DNA of 39,935 nt, from the NCBI GenBank assembly GCA_031270465.1, contig JAISXP010000136.1:1-39935 (forward strand), in the 5' to 3' direction. Below, piece by piece: positions 1 to 8,691 of this stretch. The translations under genes were made by a program, and so were the position numbers. The DNA comes from Tannerella sp. GTDB taxonomy: Bacteria > Bacteroidota > Bacteroidia > Bacteroidales > Tannerellaceae. Under the pieces are notes generated by a model that ran no database searches, was not told the origin of the DNA, and saw nothing but the letters and a program-made list of their open reading frames with translations. Positions within the stretch are counted from its first letter, which is position 1, and every line of letters starts with the position of its first letter.

Positions 1-2
1 TA

Positions 3-278
3 TTTCCGTTAAGAAAAGGAATTTACAGGAGTGAGGGGTTTGGTGATGCCCGGAACTGTTACCGGCTTAACATCCGTGAAGAGAACAACTATTCGCTGCA
101 CTACAAAGATATTCTCCTGCCCGAAGGCAAATGGCAGAGAGATAAAAACGTGCTGGCGCTTTACGATGTACACCTGCAACATTCCTTCTACCTGCTGATT
201 GACGAAAAGGGCCTGGTCAGCAAGTATCTGCCGGGAGAATATCAGGGCTGTTCGCTGTGGTACGGTCAGGAACCGTAA
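3..278 (+). CDS. 3' end of a truncated CDS, product unknown (…NYSLHYKDILLPEGKWQRDKNVLALYDVHLQHSFYLLIDEKGLVSKYLPGEYQGCSLWYGQEP*)
   Basis: Open in frame 3 from the window edge to TAA at 276-278; the composition looks like protein. The start lies outside the window. Confidence 0.55.
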   Translation, partial: FPLRKGIYRSEGFGDARNCYRLNIREENNYSLHYKDILLPEGKWQRDKNVLALYDVHLQHSFYLLIDEKGLVSKYLPGEYQGCSLWYGQEP

Positions 279-352
279 TAAGGTTTTGCAGGAAAATAAC
301 TTGAAAGAGAAATATTTTCCGGTTCGGTAAGGTTGCCGTTGAGAAAAAAGCA

Positions 353-360
353 TATCTTTG
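353..360 (+). promoter_or_regulatory. Putative Bacteroidetes -7 box (TATCTTTG)
   Basis: Exact match to TAnnTTTG. No convincing -33 element at standard spacing. No clear gene follows. Confidence 0.35.
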
Positions 361-856
361 CTGCAAAAATAATGAAAAGATGAAAAAGTTGTGTAGGTTA
401 TACGGCAAAGGCGCTGTGGTCTGTTGGCATTCCAAATTTAGGAGGGATACACCCTTATTGGTTGCAATTCCAAATGACAACCAGACAAATAGGTATTTAT
501 TCAAGTCCATATTTATATCAAATCCCATAAAGTTGAAACAATATGAAAATATTAATAATAAGTTTAGAAATGTTTGTATTCAGTTGTTTTCCCATTTATA
601 AATGTAACTCAAATGACATAATGGAACAAACAAATAAAGATAATTTATTGTTGGACGAAACAGAGGGCGCATATCTCAATTTGAAAAAATAATCAAAAGG
701 CTGAATGACAAACGTTAAAAACGCAATATTATTATTTGGACGTAATCCGCTACGCAGCCAGACGGTAACCTGCACCTCGTTTGAGCGTCCGTCAACCATT
801 ACCGAAAATAACTGTCATGTCCTGTCCTGATATAAGTTTACAAAACGATGAATAAT

Positions 857-1024
857 GGGCATCTGCCTTTTCCTTTCGGGCATCTGCCTTTTCCTTTCGG
901 GCATCTGCCTTTTCCTTTCGGGCATCTGCCTTTTCCCTTCGGGCATCTGCCTTTTTCCTTCGGGCATCTGCCTTTTTCCTTCGGGCATCTGCCTTTTCCT
1001 TTCGGGCATCTGCCTTTTCGTTCC
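857..1024. repeat. 21-bp minisatellite, 8 tandem units (GGGCATCTGCCTTTTCCTTTC and variants)
   Basis: Eight consecutive 21-bp units counted directly. Units differ only in the TTTTCCTTTC segment. All translated frames in the ORF track show heptapeptide periodicity (GHLPFPF, GICLFLS, KRQMPEG). Confidence 0.95.
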
Positions 1025-1136
1025 GGGAAAATGTTTTTGAGTGTATTTCATTTCAAATATTGTCGCATAATAGAAGTTTTACCGCAAAGGTTACAAGCAA
1101 TTAGCGTCCTTTGCGAAAACCCGGCGTCCTTTGCGG

Positions 1137-1187
1137 TTAACCCACATTGCAGTTCTTGCCGAAACTATTGGCTGCAATGTGGGTTAA
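1137..1187. repeat. Perfect 16-bp inverted repeat (TTAACCCACATTGCAG / CTGCAATGTGGGTTAA) with 19-nt loop
   Basis: Arms at 1137-1152 and 1172-1187, exact reverse complements. Confidence 0.9.
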
Positions 1188-1253
1188 GTTAAAAAACGAC
1201 ATTCCGGAATACACCCGAAAATCACGCAGCCACAGAAATGCAATTTTATTTCA

Positions 1254-1261
1254 TATCTTTG
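1254..1261 (+). promoter_or_regulatory. Putative -7 box (TATCTTTG) for ftsY
   Basis: TAnnTTTG match 17-35 nt upstream of the candidate ftsY starts (1278 or 1296). Confidence 0.5.
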
Positions 1262-1277
1262 CACTGTTTTTTCAGAA

Positions 1278-2249
1278 ATGCATACAAAAAAGATTATGAA
1301 GCTATTCGATTTATTCAACAGAGAAAGGAAGGAAACGCTCGACAGGGGGCTTGCCAAAACAAAACAGAGCGTATTTGCCAAGCTGACGAAAGCCATTGTC
1401 GGGCGGAGCAGAATCGACGACGCCATCCTCGACGAACTGGAAGAAATACTGATCTCTTCGGACGTCGGCGTAGATACGACCCTCAAAATCATCGAACGCA
1501 TCGAAAAGCGCGCCGCATCCGACAGATACGTCTCCACGGACGAACTGACAGCCATCCTGCGCGAAGAGATTGCCGCACTGCTGACCGAAAACAGAACGGA
1601 AGACATGGACGATTTCACCCTCCCCGCCGACTGCCGTCCATACGTCATCATGGTCGTAGGAGTAAACGGGGTAGGGAAGACGACGACCATTGGCAAACTG
1701 GCATACCAGTTCAGAAAAAAGGAAAAGAAAGTCTTTCTGGGCGCGGCCGACACGTTCCGCGCGGCAGCCGTCGAGCAACTGACCGTCTGGAGCGAGCGCA
1801 TCGGCGTTTCTATCGTGAAACAGAAGATGGGAGCCGATCCCGCCTCGGTAGCCTACGATACGCTCAACTCGGCCAAAGCCAACAGTGCGGATGTGGTGAT
1901 CATCGACACGGCCGGGCGCCTGCACAACAAAATCGGCCTGATGAACGAACTGACCAAGATAAAGCAGGTGATGAAAAAAGTCGTCCCCGACGCGCCACAC
2001 GAAGTCCTGCTCGTCCTCGACGGCTCGACAGGACAGAACGCCTTCGAACAGGCACGGCAGTTTACCGCCGCAACCGAAGTCAATGCTCTGGCCATTACCA
2101 AACTGGACGGAACGGCAAAGGGTGGGGTCGTAATCGGCATATCCGACCATTTCCGTATACCCGTCAAATACATCGGGCTGGGCGAAGGCGTGGAAGACTT
2201 GCATGTCTTCAACAAAAAGGCATTTGTCGATTCCCTGTTTGGCGAATGA
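1278..2249 (+). CDS. ftsY: Signal recognition particle receptor FtsY
   Basis: SRP GTPase motifs GVNGVGKTTTIGKLA, GAADTFRAAAVEQL, DTAGRLHNK, TKLDGTAKGG. The true start may be the internal ATG at 1296 (MKLFDLFNRERKETLDRGL). Confidence 0.95.
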   Translation: MHTKKIMKLFDLFNRERKETLDRGLAKTKQSVFAKLTKAIVGRSRIDDAILDELEEILISSDVGVDTTLKIIERIEKRAASDRYVSTDELTAILREEIAALLTENRTEDMDDFTLPADCRPYVIMVVGVNGVGKTTTIGKLAYQFRKKEKKVFLGAADTFRAAAVEQLTVWSERIGVSIVKQKMGADPASVAYDTLNSAKANSADVVIIDTAGRLHNKIGLMNELTKIKQVMKKVVPDAPHEVLLVLDGSTGQNAFEQARQFTAATEVNALAITKLDGTAKGGVVIGISDHFRIPVKYIGLGEGVEDLHVFNKKAFVDSLFGE

Positions 2250-3586
2250 GAAAAAACAGAGTCGACATCATCACGCTGGGCTGCTCCAAAAACCTTGTCG
2301 ATACGGAACGGCTGATGTGCCAGTTCCGCCTGAACGGATATACCGTTGCCCACGACCCGGCGAAGGTGAACGGCGAAATCGTCATCGTCAACACATGCGC
2401 CTTCATCGGCGACGCACAGGAAGAATCCGTCAACGCCATCCTTGACCTCGAAGACGCAAAACGGCGGGGCAGCATCGGCAAACTGTTCGTCATGGGATGC
2501 CTGTCCGAACGCTTCAGGGACGAGTTGCAGAAAGAACTGCCTTTCGTCGACAGGTTTTACGGCAAATTCAACTGGAAGGAACTCCTGCACGACCTCGGCA
2601 AGCCCTATCATCAGACACATGCCGCTGACCGCGTCATTACCACGCCGCCGCACTACGCCTATCTGAAAATCTCGGAAGGCTGCGACCGTACATGCGCCTA
2701 CTGCTCCATTCCCTTCATCACGGGCAGGCACAGGTCGCGCCACGAAGAAGATATCCTCGACGAAGTCAGACGGCTGGTCGACAGAGGTGTGAAGGAATTT
2801 CAACTGATCGCGCAGGACCTGACGTACTACGGCATGGATCTGTATCACAAACCGTCGCTGCCCGCGCTGGTAGAAAAAATCTCGGACGTGCAGGGCGTAG
2901 AATGGATTCGCCTGCACTATGCCTATCCGTCGCACTTTCCCTTCGATTTGCTCCGTGTGATGCGCGAGCGCGACAACGTCTGCCGCTACCTCGACATCGC
3001 CCTGCAACACATCAGCGACCCGGTACTGCAGCGAATGCGCCGCAACACAAGCCGCCGCGAAACGTGGCAACTGATCGAACGGCTGCGCGACGAAGTGCCC
3101 GGCATACACCTCCGCACCACGCTGATGACAGGCTTCCCGGGCGAAACCGAACGCGATTTCGATGAATTGCTGCAATTTGTCCGCGAAGTCCGGTTCGAGC
3201 GCCTGGGCGCCTTCGCTTACAGCCACGAAAGCGGCACCTACGCCGGCGAAAACTGCTGCGACGACGTGCCCGACGACGTCAAGCGGGAACGTCTCGACTG
3301 CCTGATGCACATACAGGAAATCATCGCACGGGAACTGAACGATGAAAAAACAGGCCGCATCTATAAAACCGTCGTCGACCGCGAAGAAAGCGATTATTTC
3401 GTCGGAAGAACCGAGTTCGATTCACCCGAAGTTGACCCCGAAGTGCTGATTTCCAAAGAAAGAAGACTGAAGACAGGATGCTTCTACGATGTGGAAATCA
3501 AGTCCGCCGAAGCCTTTGAATTGTATGGTAAAATATTGAATTATCATAAAAAAAATAAACCCGCTTGCCGTATTGTGAAAAAATAA
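2246..3586 (+). CDS. rimO: Ribosomal protein S12 methylthiotransferase RimO
   Basis: N-terminal VDIITLGCSKNLVDTERL, radical SAM motif CDRTCAYCSIP, C-terminal TRAM-like end. Overlaps the ftsY stop (ATGA). Confidence 0.95.
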   Translation: MRKNRVDIITLGCSKNLVDTERLMCQFRLNGYTVAHDPAKVNGEIVIVNTCAFIGDAQEESVNAILDLEDAKRRGSIGKLFVMGCLSERFRDELQKELPFVDRFYGKFNWKELLHDLGKPYHQTHAADRVITTPPHYAYLKISEGCDRTCAYCSIPFITGRHRSRHEEDILDEVRRLVDRGVKEFQLIAQDLTYYGMDLYHKPSLPALVEKISDVQGVEWIRLHYAYPSHFPFDLLRVMRERDNVCRYLDIALQHISDPVLQRMRRNTSRRETWQLIERLRDEVPGIHLRTTLMTGFPGETERDFDELLQFVREVRFERLGAFAYSHESGTYAGENCCDDVPDDVKRERLDCLMHIQEIIARELNDEKTGRIYKTVVDREESDYFVGRTEFDSPEVDPEVLISKERRLKTGCFYDVEIKSAEAFELYGKILNYHKKNKPACRIVKK

Positions 3587-3687
3587 CTAATATTGAGGCA
3601 AATTTCAGGCCGCCTGCCACACAAATGCCGTAGACGGGAATTGAAGGCATCGGGCGCCGGCCGAAAAACAAAAAACGAAGAAACGAA

Positions 3688-3993
3688 TTGAACGTACATA
3701 ATATGAAAGATGTAAATGTAACCGAAACATTGTCCTCTCGCCTCGACTGGGAAACAAAAGAAGTGGAAAGGATACTGGACGCCTTTGGCGCCATCGTCGG
3801 CGAAAAGCTGGCAAACAACGATGTGCTCAGCATGCACGGACTGGGGCAGTTTGAAGCCCGTAAAAAGGCAGAACGCGAATCCGTCAACCCCACCAACGGC
3901 AAACGTTACCTCATTCCTCCCAAATTGATCCCCGTGTTCAAACCCGTCTCGTCTTTTAAAACTTACCTTAAAATATTAGACAACAATGGATGA
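3688..3993 (+). CDS. HU/IHF-family DNA-binding protein
   Basis: About 100 aa with the HU-like pattern LSMHGLGQFEARKKAERESVNPTNGKRYLIPPKLIPVFKPVSSFK. The start may be the ATG at 3703. Confidence 0.85.
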   Translation: MNVHNMKDVNVTETLSSRLDWETKEVERILDAFGAIVGEKLANNDVLSMHGLGQFEARKKAERESVNPTNGKRYLIPPKLIPVFKPVSSFKTYLKILDNNG

Positions 3994-5614
3994 GAGATTT
4001 TCACTGTACAACATTGCAGAAATACTGTCCGAAAAGACGGGTATCAGTACGCAGGACGCGGAAAAATTCCTCGACGAACTGATCGCTGTCATCAACGAAG
4101 GAATACGGCATGACCGTTTTGTTAAGGTCAGAGGGCTTGGCGCTTTCAAAATCATACTTATGAAGGAAAGAGAGAGCGTACACGTCAATACGGGCGAACG
4201 CATCGTCATTCCCGAACACCACAAACTGGCATTTTTCCCCGAAAAAGAATTGAAAGACACGGTAAACAAACCGTTCTCGATGTTCATTCCGGAGCAGCTT
4301 CCCGACAGACCGTTATCGGAAGGCAGTCTGGTGACCGACATGCGATACGAAGGCGACGAACACGACGAAGATTTGCAAATGTTACCGGAGGAAGATACGG
4401 TACTGTTGCCTCCTCCCGTGCCGGAAAACGTGCCGCAGGAAGATGCGGACGAAGAAACCTCGCTTGTCACTCCACCGCCACCGCCGGCGCTGAAAGAAAC
4501 CGTGTCGGAGGAAGATACGGTACTGCTGCCTCCTCCCGCGCCGGAAACCGTGCCGCAGGAAGATTCGGACGAAGAAACCTCGCTTGTCATTCCGCCGCCG
4601 CCTCCACAGCTGAAAGAAACCGTGCCGGAGGAAGATACGGTACTGCTGCCTCCTCCCGTGCCGGAAACCGTGTCGCAGGAAGATGCGGACGAAGAAACCT
4701 CGCTTGTCACTCCGCCGCCCCCGCCGCCGCTGAAAGAAACCGTGTCGGAGGAAGATACAGTACTGCTGCCTCCTCCCGCGCCGGAAAACGAGCCGCAGGA
4801 AGATGCGGACGAAGATACCTCGCTTGTCACTCCGCCACCTCCTCCGCCGCTGAAAGAAACCGTACCGGAGGAAGATGCGGACAGCGAAAAAACTTCGCTT
4901 GTCATTTCTCTTAATGCCGTCACGTCGCCTTCGCCGGGCATTGAAAGTGGCGGGGAAGAAACCGTCGTATCGACGCCTGAAAAAGAAGAACAGGCAATAG
5001 GCGATACACCGGAGGCGATGCCGAAAACGGGGAAAAAAGTGTTGTGGCCGCTGTTTGTCATTCTGGGTCTCCTGTTGCTGATTTTGGGTGGAGGCGTATG
5101 GTATTTGCTCTCGGACAACTATAACAGAAATACGATAATACGCGGCGAATCGTTTGTCTTGCCGGGCGATTCGGATGTAATAAGAGACGCGCAGGAAAAA
5201 GCCGAAGCGGCGATCTTGCCCGATTCGGCGGCTGCCGACTCCACGAAAACGTCGACGCCACCGCCTCCGGCCGGAAAAGAAAATGCAGGCAAAAAAGTAA
5301 ATACGAAACAGGCCACACCGATAACGTCGCAGTCAGGTGACGCATCGAACGGCAACGAGATAATAGCCAAAGTGAAAATGACGCAGGGACAGCGACTGAC
5401 GCTGCTCTCGCTGAAATATTACGAAAACAAGATTTTTTGGGTATACATATATGAATACAACAAGTCGAAAATAGGCGCCGACCCGAACAGGATTCCCGTC
5501 GGGATGGAAATATCGATTCCGGCAAAGCGCATTTACGGTATTGATGCCAATAATGAGGCGTCGGTCAGAAAAGCGCAACAACGGCAGGACACAATCATTT
5601 CAGGACTGAAATAA
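3986..5614 (+). CDS. HU-domain protein with Pro/Glu repeat linker, one TM helix and C-terminal LysM-like domain
   Basis: N-terminal HU pattern (VKVRGLGAFKIILMKERESVHVNTGERIVIPEHHKLAFFPEKELKD). Four-plus 40-aa repeats. TM segment VLWPLFVILGLLLLILGGGVWYLL. C-terminal MTQGQRLTLLSLKYYENKIFWVYIYEYNKSKIGADPNRIPVGMEISIP resembles LysM. Confidence 0.85.
   Translation: MDERFSLYNIAEILSEKTGISTQDAEKFLDELIAVINEGIRHDRFVKVRGLGAFKIILMKERESVHVNTGERIVIPEHHKLAFFPEKELKDTVNKPFSMFIPEQLPDRPLSEGSLVTDMRYEGDEHDEDLQMLPEEDTVLLPPPVPENVPQEDADEETSLVTPPPPPALKETVSEEDTVLLPPPAPETVPQEDSDEETSLVIPPPPPQLKETVPEEDTVLLPPPVPETVSQEDADEETSLVTPPPPPPLKETVSEEDTVLLPPPAPENEPQEDADEDTSLVTPPPPPPLKETVPEEDADSEKTSLVISLNAVTSPSPGIESGGEETVVSTPEKEEQAIGDTPEAMPKTGKKVLWPLFVILGLLLLILGGGVWYLLSDNYNRNTIIRGESFVLPGDSDVIRDAQEKAEAAILPDSAAADSTKTSTPPPPAGKENAGKKVNTKQATPITSQSGDASNGNEIIAKVKMTQGQRLTLLSLKYYENKIFWVYIYEYNKSKIGADPNRIPVGMEISIPAKRIYGIDANNEASVRKAQQRQDTIISGLK
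4388..4915 (+). repeat. 120-bp in-frame coding repeat (about 4.4 units) encoding EEDTVLLPPPxPExxPQEDADEETSLVxPPPPPxLKETVx
   Basis: Units at 4388-4507, 4508-4627, 4628-4747 and 4748-4867, plus a partial unit, by direct alignment. Confidence 0.93.
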
Positions 5615-5693
5615 GTGTGAAGTATTAAAAATGATATATAGACAGTTAGTAATATTTAACGCCACAAAATAAAATCGTATGGCGATACGTTTT

Positions 5694-5701
5694 TAATTTT
5701 G
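5694..5701 (+). promoter_or_regulatory. Putative -7 box (TAATTTTG) for the moxR/bat operon
   Basis: TAnnTTTG match 54 nt upstream of the moxR ATG, just downstream of the CGTAT-GGCG-ATACG palindrome. Confidence 0.45.
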
Positions 5702-5754
5702 CAATTCGAAAAAAACAAAAGACAGTAACATATTAAGAATTAATTAATAGCTTT

Positions 5755-6750
5755 ATGAATCAGACAGTAGATATCAGAGAATTGAATGAACGAATAGAAA
5801 ACAACAGTTCGTTCGTGAATGTGATTACGATGGGAATGAATCAGGTAATCGTAGGTCAGAAACATTTGATTGAATCGTTGTTGATAGGATTGCTTTCTGA
5901 CGGACATATTCTCCTCGAAGGCGTTCCCGGACTGGCTAAGACGTTGGCAATAAAGACGCTTTCGTCGCTGATTGACGCCAAATACAGCCGTATACAGTTT
6001 ACCCCAGACCTGTTGCCGGCAGACGTCATCGGCACGATGATATACAGCCAGAAAAGTGAAGAGTTTTTGGTAAAGCAGGGGCCTGTTTTCGCTAATTTTA
6101 TTCTTGCGGACGAAATCAACCGTGCGCCGGCTAAGGTTCAGAGCGCACTGCTCGAGGCCATGCAGGAGCATCAGGTGACCATCGGCGAAACAACCTACAA
6201 ACTGCCCGAACCGTTCCTCGTGATGGCTACGCAAAATCCCATCGAACAGGAAGGTACGTATCCGTTGCCCGAAGCGCAAGTCGACCGTTTCATGCTGAAA
6301 GTAGTTATTAATTATCCGAACAAGGAAGAAGAAAAACAAATTATCCGTCAGAACATTTCGGGCGAGACGATTACGCCCAAACCCGTTCTGGATGCGCAGA
6401 AGATTCTCGAAGCGCGCAAAATCGTCCGCGAAGTCTATCTGGACGAAAAAATCGGACGCTATATTGTCGACATCGTTTTTGCGACACGCTACCCGAATGA
6501 ACATAACCTTCCCGGGCTTGCAAACATGATTGCCTTTGCGGCATCGCCCCGTGCCTCCATCAACCTTGCCGCCGCAGCCCGCGCATACGCCTTTATCAAG
6601 CGCAGGGGATATGTGATTCCCGAAGACGTGCGCACCGTGTGTCACGACGTGATGCGACACCGCATCGGGCTGAGCTACGAAGCCGAAGCCAACAACCTGA
6701 CGGCCGATGAAATCGTCAGTGAAATATTAAACAAAATCGAAGTCCCTTGA
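5755..6750 (+). CDS. MoxR-family AAA+ ATPase
   Basis: LLEGVPGLAKTLAIKTL, FVLADEINRAPAK-type Walker motifs (FILADEINRAPAKVQSALLEAMQE), ATQNPIEQEGTYPLPEAQVDRFMLK. Confidence 0.95.
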   Translation: MNQTVDIRELNERIENNSSFVNVITMGMNQVIVGQKHLIESLLIGLLSDGHILLEGVPGLAKTLAIKTLSSLIDAKYSRIQFTPDLLPADVIGTMIYSQKSEEFLVKQGPVFANFILADEINRAPAKVQSALLEAMQEHQVTIGETTYKLPEPFLVMATQNPIEQEGTYPLPEAQVDRFMLKVVINYPNKEEEKQIIRQNISGETITPKPVLDAQKILEARKIVREVYLDEKIGRYIVDIVFATRYPNEHNLPGLANMIAFAASPRASINLAAAARAYAFIKRRGYVIPEDVRTVCHDVMRHRIGLSYEAEANNLTADEIVSEILNKIEVP

Positions 6751-6792
6751 TAGATTTATAGTTCAAAATTCAATGATTCAGTAATTTGAATA

Positions 6793-7662
6793 ATGGAAGC
6801 AAGTGAACTGCTAAAAAAAGTCCGACAGATTGAAATCAAGACGCGGGGGCTTTCGCGCAACGTCTTTGCCGGCCAATATCATTCCGCTTTCAAAGGCAGG
6901 GGAATGGCCTTCAGCGAAGTGCGCGAATACCAGTTTGGCGACGACGTCAGGGATATTGACTGGAACGTCACGGCCCGCTACGTGCGCCCGTATGTTAAGA
7001 TTTATGAAGAAGAACGAGAATTGACCGTGGTGCTTATGATCGACGTATCCGGCAGCAAGGATTTCGGTACCGTGTCGCAGATGAAAAAAGATGTAGTCAC
7101 CGAAATAGCTGCTACGCTGGCATTCTCGGCTATACAGAACAACGATAAAATCGGCGTAATCTTCTTCTCGGACAAGATAGAGAAATTCATTCCCCCGCAA
7201 AAGGGACGGCGACATATCCTGTATATCATACGCGAATTAATTGATTTTCATCCCGACGATAAAAAGACGGACATCAGTCAGGCGTTGAAATACCTGACCA
7301 ATGCCATCAAAAAACGAAGTACGGCATTCCTGATTTCCGATTTCATTGATAAAAACAGTTATCAGGACGCCCTCACCATTGCCAACCGCAAACACGATGT
7401 AGTTGCCATTCAGGTATATGACGGTCGTGAAACGGAATTGCCGAAAGTCGGACTTGTCAAAATAAAGGATGCCGAGACCGGCGCCGAACGGTGGATAGAC
7501 AGTTCGTCGAGACGTGTCCGCGACGCCTACAAAACGTGGTGGAACAAACGGCAGGAAGAGATGGAAAATTCGTTTAAGAAATGCCGGGTTGACGCTGTTT
7601 CGGTACGGACGGAAGACGATTACGTGAAAGCGCTGCTTACACTTTTCAGTAAACGAAATTGA
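6793..7662 (+). CDS. DUF58 domain-containing protein
   Basis: GRGMAFSEVREYQFGDDVRDIDWNVTARYVRPYVKIYEEERELTVVLMIDVSGS is typical of DUF58; it follows moxR. Confidence 0.93.
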   Translation: MEASELLKKVRQIEIKTRGLSRNVFAGQYHSAFKGRGMAFSEVREYQFGDDVRDIDWNVTARYVRPYVKIYEEERELTVVLMIDVSGSKDFGTVSQMKKDVVTEIAATLAFSAIQNNDKIGVIFFSDKIEKFIPPQKGRRHILYIIRELIDFHPDDKKTDISQALKYLTNAIKKRSTAFLISDFIDKNSYQDALTIANRKHDVVAIQVYDGRETELPKVGLVKIKDAETGAERWIDSSSRRVRDAYKTWWNKRQEEMENSFKKCRVDAVSVRTEDDYVKALLTLFSKRN

Positions 7663-7668
7663 TGCGGT

Positions 7669-8691
7669 ATGAAATTAAACAAACATATAATATTATGTTC
7701 CGTATTGCTGCCGGCGCTGATGTGGCAGAGCACGAAGGCCGGCGCCCTCGAAAGCCAGATCGGCGTCCGAATCGACACCGCCGAAATTCTTATCGGCGAT
7801 CAGACGACGCTTTTCCTCAACATTACGACCGACAGAGGAAAAACGGTATACTGGCCTGTCCCTGCCGATACGTTAATAACCGGTGTGGAAGTATTGTCGC
7901 TCTCGACGCCGGACACTATCGACATAGGTAATAACCGGATAGAAATCAGGCAAAACATCCTAATAACCTCTTTCGATTCTGCGCTCTACCTGTTGCCGCC
8001 CTTCATGGTGATCGATAACGGAGACACGACCTACTCCGAACAGGTGGCGCTAAAAGTGTCGACCCTCCCTGCCAATACGGATGCCCCGAACGAATTTTTC
8101 GACATCAAAGGCGTCTGGAAGCCGCCGTTCGTATGGGCGGATTACTATCCGGTTATTTTGGGCATTTTGCTGGCGGTCATTCTGGCCATTGCTATTATTT
8201 ATATCGTCAGGCGGCTGAAAAACAGGAAGCCGCTGATTCCTGTCCGGAAAAAGGAACCGCCTCTGCTGCCTCACGAAGAGGCCGTCAGGCGATTAGACGC
8301 CATCAAGCAGCAAAAGTTATGGCAGCAGGGGAAAAACAAGGAATACCATACGCAGGTTACGGATACCCTCCGCCATTACATTTTCAGACGCTACAGAGTT
8401 AACGCAATGGAAATGACTACAAACGAGATTCTGACCGTCCTCCGGCACGAATTTGAAACCCGTTCGGCTCACGATCCGCTACGACAAATCCTGCTGCTGG
8501 CAGACTTTGTGAAATTTGCCAAACTTCATCCGCTGCCCGACGAAAACGATTTAAGTTTGAAAAATGCATATCTGTTTGTCAACCAGACCAAACAAGTTGA
8601 GGTTGTCAAGCCGTCCGAAGAATCGCCGATACAGCAGACCGGCGACGGCGAAACGAACACTACAAATTCCGGAGGAGGGGAAACGCTATGA
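7669..8691 (+). CDS. Membrane protein of the bat operon, single TM with BatD-like N-terminal region
   Basis: Signal peptide, beta-rich periplasmic part, TM VILGILLAVILAIAIIYIVRRL, cytoplasmic tail. Sits between DUF58 and batA. Confidence 0.75.
   Translation: MKLNKHIILCSVLLPALMWQSTKAGALESQIGVRIDTAEILIGDQTTLFLNITTDRGKTVYWPVPADTLITGVEVLSLSTPDTIDIGNNRIEIRQNILITSFDSALYLLPPFMVIDNGDTTYSEQVALKVSTLPANTDAPNEFFDIKGVWKPPFVWADYYPVILGILLAVILAIAIIYIVRRLKNRKPLIPVRKKEPPLLPHEEAVRRLDAIKQQKLWQQGKNKEYHTQVTDTLRHYIFRRYRVNAMEMTTNEILTVLRHEFETRSAHDPLRQILLLADFVKFAKLHPLPDENDLSLKNAYLFVNQTKQVEVVKPSEESPIQQTGDGETNTTNSGGGETL

Noticed and set aside
380-601. 73-aa + strand ORF after the TATCTTTG box
   Set aside because: No recognisable features and weak composition; not enough to call a gene.
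857-1024. CRISPR array interpretation of the 21-bp repeat
   Set aside because: Units are contiguous with no unique spacers, and no cas genes are present.
1238-2245. Upstream extension of the 782-aa ORF (1238-3586) across ftsY in another frame
   Set aside because: Only the rimO part (from 2246) is protein-like; the upstream part is Arg/Pro-rich shadow translation of ftsY.
1853-3310. 485-aa - strand ORF
   Set aside because: Antisense to ftsY/rimO, which have clear family motifs; open because of codon bias.
3976-5118. 380-aa Ser/Gly-rich - strand ORF
   Set aside because: Antisense image of the Pro/Glu repeat of the membrane HU gene.
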